From Prochlorococcus sp. AG-363-N16 (lineage in GTDB: Bacteria; Cyanobacteriota; Cyanobacteriia; PCC-6307; Cyanobiaceae): a stretch of DNA of 64,000 nucleotides. A model generated the notes under the pieces. The model was not told the origin of the DNA. It ran no database searches and was given only the letters and a program-made list of their open reading frames with translations. Positions 8,813 through 17,176 of this stretch are shown here, piece after piece. Location of the stretch: positions 39,433-103,432 of the forward strand of contig QCFW01000006.1 in the NCBI GenBank assembly GCA_003280135.1. The letters run 5' to 3'. Each line of letters starts with the position of its first letter. The first letter of the stretch is position 1. The translations under genes were made by a program, and so were the position numbers.

Positions 8813-9535
8813 CTAAGAATACCTATTCCTATTACCTGAGCGTTGATCATTAGAACCTTGTCTGCCTTCGTTTATGGCATCGGCTAATCGTCCAAGCACT
8901 AATTGGACTGATCTAACAGCATCATCATTACAAGGAATTGGAACTTCACAAAGATCTGGATCACAATTGGTGTCCAACATAGAAACAAGTGGTATGTCTA
9001 ATTTACGGGCCTCCAGAACAGCATTAGACTCTCTTCTTTGATCAACCAAGACGACAACATCAGGAAGTCTTTTCATGCCTTTTAACCCACCAAGATATTT
9101 TTGGAGACGCTCTAATTCGTGACGTAATACAGAAGCCTCTTTTTTAGGTCTCATTGCTATTGCCCCACTTGATTCCATTCTTTCGAGATCCTTAAGGCGA
9201 TCGATACGAGCCTTCATAGTCGTCCAGTTAGTTAGCATTCCTCCCAACCATCTTTGATTGACATAAGCAGCTCCGCATCTATTTGCCTCTTGAGCTACTA
9301 CCTCGGAAGCTTGTTTCTTAGTACCGACAAATAAGAATCTCTTACCACTTTTTGCGGCATTTCTAGTCCACTTGTATGCAGTATTCATGCATAAAGCTGT
9401 TTTAACTAGGTCAATAATATGTACACCATTTCTCGCGCAATATATATAGCGAGACATTTTAGGGTTCCATCTTCTAGTCTGATGCCCAAAGTGGGCACCA
9501 GCTTCCATCATCTCAGAAAGAGTTACAACAGCCAT
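8813..9535 (-). CDS. rpsB: 30S ribosomal protein S2
   Basis: S2 is a late-assembly protein of the small ribosomal subunit. The 240-residue sequence opens with the conserved [20 protein letters not shown] and contains the [21 protein letters not shown] and [14 protein letters not shown] blocks found in all bacterial S2. The last residues are a short Arg/Asn/Ser tail. The best Shine-Dalgarno match, GGAGG at 9556-9560 on the minus strand, is about 20 bases from the ATG, unusually far; the intervening bases are the 3' arm of a possible pseudoknot, which may bring the SD closer or hide the start. The gene heads an rpsB-tsf operon. Confidence 0.98.
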   Translation of the reverse strand: MAVVTLSEMMEAGAHFGHQTRRWNPKMSRYIYCARNGVHIIDLVKTALCMNTAYKWTRNAAKSGKRFLFVGTKKQASEVVAQEANRCGAAYVNQRWLGGMLTNWTTMKARIDRLKDLERMESSGAIAMRPKKEASVLRHELERLQKYLGGLKGMKRLPDVVVLVDQRRESNAVLEARKLDIPLVSMLDTNCDPDLCEVPIPCNDDAVRSVQLVLGRLADAINEGRQGSNDQRSGNRNRYS

Positions 9536-9543
9536 TTGTTAGG

Positions 9544-9615
9544 GTTTCGGGTTAGCCTCCACCTGATAGGAAAGAAAAAAGTTTGAAAATTTTTCTCACC
9601 CGAAACATTCAGGTG
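9544..9615 (-). promoter_or_regulatory. rpsB mRNA leader with predicted H-type pseudoknot
   Basis: On the minus strand the leader reads, 5' to 3': arm 1 CACCTGA (9615-9609), arm 2 GTTTCGGGT (9606-9598), a 31-base loop, arm 1' TCAGGTG (9566-9560), seven bases, arm 2' ACCCGAAAC (9552-9544), then eight bases to the ATG. Arms 1/1' (7 bp) and 2/2' (9 bp) are perfectly complementary and interleaved (1-2-1'-2'), which is a pseudoknot order. The GGAGG sequence overlaps arm 1'. Autoregulatory S2 leaders are known upstream of rpsB in other bacteria; that this one binds S2 is inference. Confidence 0.65.
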
Positions 9616-9623
9616 TGCGGTTT

Positions 9624-9629
9624 AATTTA
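9624..9629 (-). promoter_or_regulatory. Candidate -10 of rpsB
   Basis: TAAATT on the minus strand, placed so that transcription would begin a few bases before arm 1 of the leader pseudoknot. No good -35 is visible. The placement, between the glycosyltransferase stop and the leader, is the main support. Confidence 0.3.
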
Positions 9630-9656
9630 CCTAAACAATTTATCAAAAAAGATGCA

Positions 9657-10589
9657 TTAATGTATACCTTTTTTTGCGGCTTCTTTAAAAATCTCTCTAA
9701 CACAGATTAGATTTAGAGGTATTCTTAGGATTTCATTAGCAATAGAAGCATACCCATTTTTGACTAATAGATCTAAGACTGGTTTAATTCTTGATGTATT
9801 AATAATTCCGAAAATCGTCAAAATCTCCCATAGTATTCTGTGAACAAAGGTAAACTGAATCATTAGTCTAACCCTTAATGAAGGATGTTTTAAAAAGAAT
9901 GTTAGACCCATCTTTGCTCTTTCCTTTTCGACCCTAATTAAGTGTGGGATTTGTTCTGTAGAAAAAGCAGGATGCCAATGATAACCTTTCGCCTTGGGAC
10001 ATTTAATTAATTTAACACCCATGAGCCTCAATCTCTCACCCAGTTCAAGATCTTCCCAGCCATACAATCTAAATTCTGGATCAAACAAGCCAGAAGCCTT
10101 CAACACATTCTTATCTATAGCTACATTACCTGTTGCAAAATATGCCCAAGAAATATCACTAAATTTATATGGCTCGATCGTAGGATTTTCAAAATTTGCT
10201 GTGTTAATTACTGAACCATAAGTAAAGCAAAGTTTATTATTACTAGTTTTCCATGAATCAATTAAAAACTTAGCATGGTAATTAAGAAACGATTCTGTAA
10301 CAACTAGGTCACTATCTATAAAAACTATTACATCACCATTGGCTCTAGAGACGCCATTATTTCTTGCTGCACCTGCTCCAAGATGATTTTGCAATATTAA
10401 TTCTACATGTGGAAATTCATCTTTGTTTTTAGATAAATATTCCTTAGTACCATCAGTAGATCCATCATCAACAACAATTACTTCATAACGATCTATGCGA
10501 GATGATAGTTGCTGCTTTTCTAACGCATATAAACACTTCTTTAGAATAGGAAAGCGATTATAAGTTGGTATAACTACACTGATAAACAT
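9657..10589 (-). CDS. Family 2 glycosyltransferase
   Basis: A GT-A fold glycosyltransferase of 310 residues that would transfer a sugar from a nucleotide donor to a lipid or polysaccharide acceptor. The N-terminus carries SVVIPTYNR, then EVIVVDDGSTDGT (nucleotide binding), GAGAARNNGV, the metal-binding FIDSD (DXD-like), and GWEDLELGERL, which holds the expected catalytic-base region (ED). The C-terminal third has hydrophobic stretches but no clear run of membrane helices. The acceptor cannot be inferred. It lies upstream of rpsB on the same strand with a 121-base spacer that probably contains the rpsB promoter, so the two are likely separate units. Confidence 0.9.
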   Translation of the reverse strand: MFISVVIPTYNRFPILKKCLYALEKQQLSSRIDRYEVIVVDDGSTDGTKEYLSKNKDEFPHVELILQNHLGAGAARNNGVSRANGDVIVFIDSDLVVTESFLNYHAKFLIDSWKTSNNKLCFTYGSVINTANFENPTIEPYKFSDISWAYFATGNVAIDKNVLKASGLFDPEFRLYGWEDLELGERLRLMGVKLIKCPKAKGYHWHPAFSTEQIPHLIRVEKERAKMGLTFFLKHPSLRVRLMIQFTFVHRILWEILTIFGIINTSRIKPVLDLLVKNGYASIANEILRIPLNLICVREIFKEAAKKGIH

Positions 10590-10643
10590 TAATTGGTCCT
10601 GATGATTAATTAATTAAATACTGAATCAAGTATTTATTTAAAT

Positions 10644-10793
10644 TTAATCAGCAGCACCTCCATTATTTGCTGTCCCTGTAACTCCATTACCGGCTCCTTC
10701 ACCAGCTGAACGTAATTTACGTTTTTTAAATTTTCGTGCATAAGCCCTATTTCTCTCATGTTTCTCTTTTTTTAAATTTCTTCTTTTAGACAT
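10644..10793 (-). CDS. Small very basic protein, 49 residues
   Basis: Reading from ATG at 10791-10793, the product starts MSKRRNLKKEKHERNRAYAR and continues FKKRKLRSAGEGAG, ending in a Gly/Asn/Ala tail. About 40 percent of the first 28 residues are Lys or Arg, as in small ribosomal or nucleic-acid-binding proteins. The clean ATG, the biased composition and its placement between two same-strand genes support a real gene, but I cannot name a family. It lies 54 bases from the glycosyltransferase start and 35 bases from the exporter ATPase stop. A ribosome- or RNA-associated role is only an inference from charge. Confidence 0.72.
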   Translation of the reverse strand: MSKRRNLKKEKHERNRAYARKFKKRKLRSAGEGAGNGVTGTANNGGAAD

Positions 10794-10828
10794 TGATCAG
10801 AAAAGTTTTATATATTTTACCAATGTAC

Positions 10829-11515
10829 TCAATTATTGGTAAGTATTGATCCATCTTCCATTTTTAAGAGACGATCTGCCACATCAAGAATTCTAGGATC
10901 ATGAGTGACAATAAGTACAGAGCATGATTGCTCTAGTGCTAAACGTTTTAATAAAGATACAATTTCTCTGCCAGTGGCACTATCCAAAGCAGCTGTTGGC
11001 TCGTCTGCTAGCAACAGTTTAGGCCGAGCAGCTAAAGCCCTAGCTATTGCTATACGTTGTTTTTGACCTCCAGATAGATTTTGAGGCAGCTTGTGAGATT
11101 CATCTGATAGCCCTACTTCATTTAACCACTTACGAGATTGTTGCCTACGGAACATATAAGTTTGGTTAGGAAGTAGATCTGCTCCCATTTGTACATTTTG
11201 TTCTGCCGTCAAACAACGCAAGAGATTGTGACCCTGAAAAATCATACCTATATTTCTTCTTAATTTTTGACGAGTATTTCTTGTTGAATTCCTTAATTGT
11301 TTTCCAAAAACATATAAGTCGCCTTCCTGAATATTTCTTAAAGCTCCAATAAGTGTTAAAAGAGTTGTTTTTCCACATCCAGATGGTCCAGTTAACAAGA
11401 CAACTTCTCCTGGCTTAATTGTCATAGAAATTGAGTGAAGAACTTGTTTCTTCATAGAACCCTCTCCATACCAATGTGAAAGTTTCCTTATTTCTACTGT
11501 TAATAATTCTTTCAT
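10829..11515 (-). CDS. devA: DevA-type ABC transporter ATP-binding protein
   Basis: ATPase of a MacB/DevA-type exporter. The 228 residues contain Walker A GPSGCGKT (43-50), the Q-loop FQGHNLL, the signature LSGGQ (147-151), Walker B LLLADEP (167-173) and the switch histidine in IVTHD. Genes for the cognate FtsX-type permease and the HlyD-type fusion protein follow upstream on the same strand, giving the full devBCA set in order B, C, A. In Anabaena the set exports heterocyst glycolipid; in a unicellular cyanobacterium the substrate is unknown. It is 31 bases from devC. Confidence 0.92.
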   Translation of the reverse strand: MKELLTVEIRKLSHWYGEGSMKKQVLHSISMTIKPGEVVLLTGPSGCGKTTLLTLIGALRNIQEGDLYVFGKQLRNSTRNTRQKLRRNIGMIFQGHNLLRCLTAEQNVQMGADLLPNQTYMFRRQQSRKWLNEVGLSDESHKLPQNLSGGQKQRIAIARALAARPKLLLADEPTAALDSATGREIVSLLKRLALEQSCSVLIVTHDPRILDVADRLLKMEDGSILTNN

Positions 11516-11546
11516 ATGTTAAGAAATTAAAAGGTTAAATAATCAC

Positions 11547-12719
11547 TTAAAAGATATCTGCAGGATCAGCATCAACTAACCTTCGCATTGCTAATGTAGC
11601 TGATCCCATACACATTATTAGAATTAAAAAGAAAACTGTAAATGCTCTACTAAGATCCATGGAAACTGGCAGTTTGGTTGAAATCCTAACCAGTGAATAA
11701 AGAAATTCTCCTGCTATATAAGCAGGAATGTAACCCAATATTGAAAGAAATAAAGCTTCTCGTGCAACTACTGCTAGGAGAGTCTTAATTTTATATCCCA
11801 TTGCAAGTAATGTTGCATATTCTGGTAAATGATCACTAACATCACTATAAAGAATTTGGTAAACTATTACACATCCAACTATAAATCCCATAGCTGCACC
11901 AAGTGTAAATATAAAGCCTATAGATGTACTATTTTTCCAATAATTCTTTTCAAAATTAATAAATTGATCTGATGTTAAAACTCTTACATCATTAGGTAGG
12001 CTCTTTTTTAATGATTCAACAACCTTATGAGGTTCAACATTATCTTTTATTCGAATTAATCCAATTTCTATACTCCCTCTGGGCAATCTAGGAACTAAAT
12101 CTAAATAAGTCTCTCTACTAGTAATTAAATTTCCATCAGCACCAAATGAGGGTCCAAGAGTAACTAGTCCCGCTACTCTAATTCTCTTTCCAGCAACTTC
12201 AGTCTCAACTAATTTTCCATTAGTAAACCATTCTTCTATTGGGCCAAACTCTCTCCTAGATAAGACATCAAAAAGAACGCGTCCTTTTATCTTTAATAAA
12301 GTAGATTTTTCTTTAAAATCTGGGTCATTTAATAAAGGATCATTTGGTTCAAATCCTAAAGCTAGAATAGATCTTGTAGATAGAGTCTCTGGGTTTCGCC
12401 AAAGAAGAAAATTCCAATTTACGGGTGTTATTCCAATAACATCTGGATGAGCCATGGATTGAACAAGCCTTCTTCGCGGAAAGCCACTCATGGCTATCGA
12501 ACTCATAGATCGAGGACTCATTAATACTAGATCTGCGTCAAATAGCCTATGAACAGTTACACTTGCATCAAATAAACCATCCCTAAAGCCTAATTGCATA
12601 AACATAAGTATTCCAGCGAAACAAATTCCTGCCAAAGCGACAAATAACCTTAAGGGCTGTCTAGAAAGCAACAACCAAGCAAGTGGTATACGCCTAAACT
12701 TAAACGAATTAAATATCAT
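11547..12719 (-). CDS. devC: DevC-type ABC exporter permease (FtsX-like)
   Basis: Inner-membrane permease of 390 residues. One membrane helix lies near the N-terminus (residues about 25-45), followed by a large periplasmic domain (about 50-265) and three helices in the C-terminal part, the FtsX-like topology. PEYATLLAMGYK near residue 305 is typical of DevC/MacB permeases. The start ATG overlaps the devB stop by four bases (ATGA), pointing to translational coupling. It works with DevA (energy) and DevB (periplasmic adaptor), and probably a TolC-like outer-membrane channel not in this window. Confidence 0.9.
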   Translation of the reverse strand: MIFNSFKFRRIPLAWLLLSRQPLRLFVALAGICFAGILMFMQLGFRDGLFDASVTVHRLFDADLVLMSPRSMSSIAMSGFPRRRLVQSMAHPDVIGITPVNWNFLLWRNPETLSTRSILALGFEPNDPLLNDPDFKEKSTLLKIKGRVLFDVLSRREFGPIEEWFTNGKLVETEVAGKRIRVAGLVTLGPSFGADGNLITSRETYLDLVPRLPRGSIEIGLIRIKDNVEPHKVVESLKKSLPNDVRVLTSDQFINFEKNYWKNSTSIGFIFTLGAAMGFIVGCVIVYQILYSDVSDHLPEYATLLAMGYKIKTLLAVVAREALFLSILGYIPAYIAGEFLYSLVRISTKLPVSMDLSRAFTVFFLILIMCMGSATLAMRRLVDADPADIF

Positions 12720-13741
12720 TTTGGCTGAAATCTGGCAATAACCTTCATACCTGTAAAGTTAGTAACTTTATCAGAAGATTGTTTTTCTAAAGTTACTATT
12801 ACTTCAACTATTCTTGCATCTGCATCACCTGTTGGATCTGTAGATAGGACCTTTCTTTGTTCTATTTTTGGGCTTATTTTATGAACAGTACCAGTCAAGT
12901 TACCTTCAAAGCCTCCATTCTCACTTATCAATGAAACTTCTTGACCAAGATAAACTCTATTTATATCTGACTCATAAACTTCAATCAAGGCCTCCATTAA
13001 ATTAGTTCGTCCAACCTGTAAAACACCATCTGCTCCAGGGCGTTCACCCTCTCTATAGTTAATCTTAAGTACTATTCCATTAATTGGACTCATTAAGGTC
13101 GTTTTATTTAAATCTATTTCTAATCCTTCTATTTCTAAAACTAATTGCTTCTGCTTTCCTTTTAACTGATTTAATTTATCTTGCTCAAATTCGAGTAAAT
13201 TTATAGGAGTAGCTCCCTGATCTGCAGCCTTCTTATAACGTGAGACTTGAACTTCTTGAAAAATAATATTGTTTTCTAGCGACTCTAATCTAGCCATGGA
13301 AATATTTAAATCTGATAAAACACTGTCTTGATTATCAAAAATTACTAGAGATTGTCCTATCTGAATAGAATCCCCTTCTTCAACTAGAAGTTGATCTATT
13401 CTTGGGATTCCACCTGTTCTTAAGTTAGGGGCTGCTAAAAATCTTGTTTCACCTATAGGTCGAATCTGACCTAGAGCAGCTACTGCCTCAAGAGGTCGCT
13501 CTATTTCTAAATAATCCTTTGATGGCAAATTCGGCTGAATAACTTTTCTATTAAATGAAAAATAACTACCTAAAGATAAAATTCCAAGAACTGATAATAC
13601 AAAAACTTTTAATTTGTTAGGCTTTAAAATTGATCTGGGCAGTCGAATAAAACCATATCTATATATTGATCTGCCCACTTTGGACCAAATATTTTTGATA
13701 GTACACCTCGCGTCTTGTCGTTGCATTTTTGTTGCTGACAA
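12716..13741 (-). CDS. devB: DevB-type membrane fusion protein (HlyD family)
   Basis: Periplasmic adaptor of the exporter. A single N-terminal membrane helix (KVFVLSVLGILSLGSYF, about residues 45-61) is followed by a lipoyl-like half (GQIRPIGETRFL), a coiled-coil hairpin (about 130-200), the second lipoyl half (SPINGIVLKINYREGERPG) and a beta-barrel region. With the ATG at 13741 the gene overlaps pcyA by 118 bases in another frame. The first 44 residues are then a Lys/Arg-rich non-family sequence, and a GTG at 13678 would shorten the overlap to 55 bases, so the true start is uncertain. Downstream it overlaps devC by four bases. Confidence 0.87.
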   Translation of the reverse strand: MSATKMQRQDARCTIKNIWSKVGRSIYRYGFIRLPRSILKPNKLKVFVLSVLGILSLGSYFSFNRKVIQPNLPSKDYLEIERPLEAVAALGQIRPIGETRFLAAPNLRTGGIPRIDQLLVEEGDSIQIGQSLVIFDNQDSVLSDLNISMARLESLENNIIFQEVQVSRYKKAADQGATPINLLEFEQDKLNQLKGKQKQLVLEIEGLEIDLNKTTLMSPINGIVLKINYREGERPGADGVLQVGRTNLMEALIEVYESDINRVYLGQEVSLISENGGFEGNLTGTVHKISPKIEQRKVLSTDPTGDADARIVEVIVTLEKQSSDKVTNFTGMKVIARFQPK

Positions 13742-14361
13742 TAATTTCTTTGATGTTTATACCTTTCAATGGTAATAGGTGATTGGTCAGAATTAGGCTC
13801 AATGGAATCGGAGTGAGATATTAAAATATTTATAAAATCATCAACTGTATTAAAAAAAAGAGTTGATTCATCAAAATCGTGAGGTTTTATAAATTGGACA
13901 TATGGTGAAAAAATAGTTCCCCAATTCGGTAAGGGTCTCTTATTTGTAAATTTAGGAATATCAAGGGAAGATAATTTCTTATCTATAGAACTGGGAAGAG
14001 ATTTATTAACAGGTGAGAGATCAACTATCGCTGCTGAAATACCATCTATTGTAGAGACTATATCAACACCAAAAATAGGTAAATCATAGCTAGGTTCTGG
14101 GAAGAAAACACTATGTAAAATTTCTAATGAAGAACCTAGTTGAGCTATTTCTAAATGAATTTTCCTAAAACCTCTAGCCTTAAAAAATTTGTTAACAATG
14201 AAAACTTCATCTCCAGCCAGCTCTCCATATACATTTATCAACTCTGGGTTCAAATTGATCACAACGAGATCTCTAAGGCCATTAGTTTTTTGGCAAATAA
14301 GATCTGATACTGAGTTAATAAGTTGATTCAGTGGGGAATTACCAAAACAAGTAATCAACAA
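13624..14361 (-). CDS. pcyA: Phycocyanobilin:ferredoxin oxidoreductase
   Basis: PcyA reduces biliverdin to phycocyanobilin with four electrons from ferredoxin. The 245-residue product matches the family length. Family residues are visible: E71 in LEIAQLG, H83 in SLEILHSV, D100 in FGVDIV, the DLSP block, and the C-terminal YCQQQKCNDKTRGVL...WADQY...LFD. The last two active-site residues are consistent with a working enzyme. The start is a TTG codon (14359-14361), since no ATG or GTG lies upstream in frame before the neighbouring gene begins. Its end runs into the devB reading frame. PebA/PebB are relatives, but the C-terminal block fits PcyA best. Confidence 0.87.
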   Translation of the reverse strand: MLITCFGNSPLNQLINSVSDLICQKTNGLRDLVVINLNPELINVYGELAGDEVFIVNKFFKARGFRKIHLEIAQLGSSLEILHSVFFPEPSYDLPIFGVDIVSTIDGISAAIVDLSPVNKSLPSSIDKKLSSLDIPKFTNKRPLPNWGTIFSPYVQFIKPHDFDESTLFFNTVDDFINILISHSDSIEPNSDQSPITIERYKHQRNYCQQQKCNDKTRGVLSKIFGPKWADQYIDMVLFDCPDQF

Positions 14362-14404
14362 TATGCGAAAAGGGAGCAGAATGGTATTTTGATAAAAAAA
14401 CTTG

Positions 14405-15652
14405 GTGAAAGAACCTGTTACAGAAAAATGGATATTAGAAGGAGGAGCTCAATGCATATCTGCTTTGGTCCCTAATGCCCCTTTGCTATGCCTAGACATA
14501 TGGTGTAAAGCGGGAAGTATCAATGAAAAGAAAGGAGAAGAGGGACTTGCACATTTTTTAGAACACATGCTTTTCAAAGGAAGTGGCAAATTGGCTAAAG
14601 GTGACTTTGACCTCAAGATTGAATCCATTGGTGGCAGTAGTAATGCAGCTACTGGCTATGATGATGTTCATTATTATGTTTTGATACCTCCAGATAAAAT
14701 AGATCAAGGAATAGATCTACTTGCACAACTTGTACTTAATCCTCTTTTTGATAAAAAGGAATTTGATCTTGAAAGAGAAGTTGTTTTAGAGGAAATAGCA
14801 CAGCAAAATGATCAGCCAGACGAAACAATATTCCAGAGTCTTCTCGAAGAATGTTGGAGTAATCAACCATATGGAAGACCTATATTAGGTAGTGAATATA
14901 GTCTAAAGGGAACTAGTTGCGATAGTATGAAAAGCTTTCATGAGAGATTATATCTAGCTAGAAATATTGTCCTTTCTATTGCTGGTAATGTTCCAACTAA
15001 TATTAAAGATATCGTACAAAATAGTGAATTTGGTGCTCTTACCAAAAACATCACTAAAAACATCGATACAATAAATCAATCAGATCATATTTTTTACACT
15101 GGATATAAAGAGTTAAAGGTAGAGAGGCTAGAGAGTTCTCGTATTATAATTGGCTGGGAGTTACCACCTACAAAAGATGAATTTAATTCAATAGGGGCCG
15201 ATATAATAAGTTCACTTTTAGCTGAAGGTAGAAAAAGTCTACTCGTAAATACACTTGTAGAGAAGTTGCGTTTAGTAAACAATATAGATGTAGATGTAAC
15301 TACTCTTGAAAAGGGAGGAGTTCTTATTTTAGAGGCTTTGTGCGAAGAAAAGAATATTATCAAAGTAGAGCAGCATATTCATGCACTTATATCAGATATA
15401 GGTAAAAATGGTATTTCTAAAGAAGACTTCAACAGAGCTAAGAAACTAGTTTTAAATAGTCATTGCTTTTATCAAGAAACACCTAGACAAATTGCAGGAT
15501 TAAAAGGCAATCAACACTTATGGGGAAGAAGCACAAGTTTGTCAAAAGAGAAAGAAATAGCTGACAAATGGACACCTAATAAACTAAAAGATAGAATTAT
15601 AAATAATTTTATACCTGAAAATAGTTTCACAATTATAGCAACACAAAAATAG
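14405..15652 (+). CDS. M16 family zinc peptidase, catalytic subunit
   Basis: Inverzincin of the processing-peptidase/PqqL family. The catalytic zinc site is present: HFLEH (H51, E54, H55, counting from the preceding TTG at 14402) and E131 in REVVLEEIAQ, the expected 75-residue spacing. The C-terminal half lacks the Arg-Tyr pair that normally helps hold substrate; it shows GRKSLLVNTLVEKLRLVNN at the equivalent place. It therefore probably works with the next gene, which has the reverse pattern. The start is uncertain: a TTG at 14402 and a GTG at 14405 are the first usable codons after an in-frame stop at 14393. It is divergent from pcyA with only about 40 bases between them. Confidence 0.9.
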   Translation: MKEPVTEKWILEGGAQCISALVPNAPLLCLDIWCKAGSINEKKGEEGLAHFLEHMLFKGSGKLAKGDFDLKIESIGGSSNAATGYDDVHYYVLIPPDKIDQGIDLLAQLVLNPLFDKKEFDLEREVVLEEIAQQNDQPDETIFQSLLEECWSNQPYGRPILGSEYSLKGTSCDSMKSFHERLYLARNIVLSIAGNVPTNIKDIVQNSEFGALTKNITKNIDTINQSDHIFYTGYKELKVERLESSRIIIGWELPPTKDEFNSIGADIISSLLAEGRKSLLVNTLVEKLRLVNNIDVDVTTLEKGGVLILEALCEEKNIIKVEQHIHALISDIGKNGISKEDFNRAKKLVLNSHCFYQETPRQIAGLKGNQHLWGRSTSLSKEKEIADKWTPNKLKDRIINNFIPENSFTIIATQK

Positions 15653-15657
15653 AAAAA

Positions 15658-16893
15658 ATGATAAATAGTAATTTAAATCTAGAGTTCTGCGAGAGCACAA
15701 ACATTGTTGTTGCAAAAGCTTGGATAAGAGAAGGCAGTAGGTCTGATCCAAAGAACAAAAAAGGATTACATCAACTTCTAGCTGCTTCTTTAACAAGGGG
15801 TTGTGGAGAATATGATAGCGATCAAATAGCAGATATTATAGAAAGTTCAGGCGCTTATCTAAGATCAGATGCTAATGAGGATGGTATTTTAATTAGTATG
15901 AAATGTACGCAAGAAGACCATTTGAAATTACTTCCTATAATCAAACTAATGATTAGTTCTCCAAAACTAAATAAAGAACAGATTAAACTTGAAAAAGAAC
16001 TAACTATACAAGCTATAAAGAGACAGAAAGAGAATCCATATCAATTAGCTTATAAAAGTTGGAAAAAATTAGTTTACAATAAAACTGACTATGAACATGA
16101 TACTCTTGGTACTATTTATGATATAGAAAATACAACATTAAATGACCTAGAGTGCTTGGCTAAAGAATTAATTTGTAGGGAGAAAGTTATAGTAATAAAA
16201 GGAGGAATAGACAAGAAAGGAGTTGAAGAAATTTTTGGAGATAGCAATAAAAAAAATAATAGAATAAAGGTAAGCGACACTACCTTACAACTGAGTAAAG
16301 TTAATTCAATTGAAGACTCTAAGATAACATTAGAAACGATAGACTCATCACAAGTAGTTATAATGTATGGAAATAAAAGTACAAATCATTCCAACAATGA
16401 TGATATTAATCTGAGGGTATTATCTTGTCACCTAGGAAGTGGAATGTCTAGTGTTTTATTTAAAAGACTAAGAGAGCAAAATGGTCTGGCTTATGATGTA
16501 GGTATCTATAATCCAATTAGGGAATATAATACACCTTTTATTATACATTGCTCAACCAATAAAACAAAAGCTGTTGAAGCCTATAAACATATTAAGGATA
16601 GTCTGCATAAAACCTTCTCTAACGAATTAACTAATGAACAACTGGAATTAGCAAAAACAAAACTAATAAGTAGTATTAACCATCATTCTCAGACTATTGC
16701 ACAGAAATCGGAAAGAATGGCTATCTTGTTAGGTTATGGAATGAAAGAAGACTTTGACGTAAGTTGTATAGAACACGTAAAGTCATTAACAAGTAAGGAT
16801 ATAATGGATACTGCAAATAAATACCTAGATGAACCATACCTAAGTTTATGTGGATCAGAAGAAGGACTACAGTTAATTAAAAATAATTTATAA
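15658..16893 (+). CDS. M16 family peptidase-like protein, non-catalytic partner
   Basis: A 411-residue M16 homologue whose zinc motif is lost: the HXXEH position reads LHQLLAAS. The C-terminal half instead keeps GSGMSSVLFKRLREQNGLAYDV, with the conserved Arg and Tyr that complete the substrate site in the two-chain members of the family. With the preceding gene, five bases away, it should form an alpha/beta heterodimer as in mitochondrial processing peptidase or bacterial M16B pairs. Its substrate is not evident. A convergent small gene follows nine bases later. Confidence 0.9.
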   Translation: MINSNLNLEFCESTNIVVAKAWIREGSRSDPKNKKGLHQLLAASLTRGCGEYDSDQIADIIESSGAYLRSDANEDGILISMKCTQEDHLKLLPIIKLMISSPKLNKEQIKLEKELTIQAIKRQKENPYQLAYKSWKKLVYNKTDYEHDTLGTIYDIENTTLNDLECLAKELICREKVIVIKGGIDKKGVEEIFGDSNKKNNRIKVSDTTLQLSKVNSIEDSKITLETIDSSQVVIMYGNKSTNHSNNDDINLRVLSCHLGSGMSSVLFKRLREQNGLAYDVGIYNPIREYNTPFIIHCSTNKTKAVEAYKHIKDSLHKTFSNELTNEQLELAKTKLISSINHHSQTIAQKSERMAILLGYGMKEDFDVSCIEHVKSLTSKDIMDTANKYLDEPYLSLCGSEEGLQLIKNNL

Positions 16894-16902
16894 ATAAATA
16901 TT

Positions 16903-17121
16903 CTAAGACTTTAATTCTGACTGCAAATGTACAGTAGGTATAAGAAAGCTACCTCGTCTGAATCTAACTTCAACAACATCAAATGATTTTATAGCTATAA
17001 CATCACCAAACTCTTCCAGCGAAACCAGATCTGGGGGCCTAAGCATAGGCATTGGGTCTGAACTCTTCAAGTAAGGCAAAGGAACTTTAAGGCTAACCTT
17101 GTCTCCAATTGAGAATGACAT
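16903..17121 (-). CDS. sipA: SipA-like regulatory protein (DUF3148)
   Basis: A small SH3-like protein. The core GDKVSLKVPLPYLKSSDPMPMLRPPDLV followed by an EEFGDVIAI and VRFRRGSFLI pattern matches the DUF3148 family, whose member SipA binds the NblS (Hik33/DspA) histidine kinase in Synechococcus elongatus and affects its activity. An ATG eight codons upstream (17145) is possible, but starting at 17121 puts the core at the right place (MSFSIGDKV). The assignment rests on sequence pattern recall; partner and role in this organism are inferred. It is convergent with the M16 pair and divergent from bioY. Confidence 0.75.
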   Translation of the reverse strand: MSFSIGDKVSLKVPLPYLKSSDPMPMLRPPDLVSLEEFGDVIAIKSFDVVEVRFRRGSFLIPTVHLQSELKS

Positions 17122-17158
17122 ATCCTTATAAAGCAATGATAACAATCTAAAAACATTA

Positions 17159-17174
17159 GATTAATATTTTAATC
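17159..17174. promoter_or_regulatory. Inverted repeat between -35 and -10 of bioY
   Basis: GATTAA-TATT-TTAATC, six-base arms around four bases, fills the spacer just before the bioY -10. A repressor site in this place is plausible, but the arms are AT-rich and short. It does not match the known BirA or BioR operator forms that I can recall. Confidence 0.3.
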
Positions 17175-17176
17175 AT

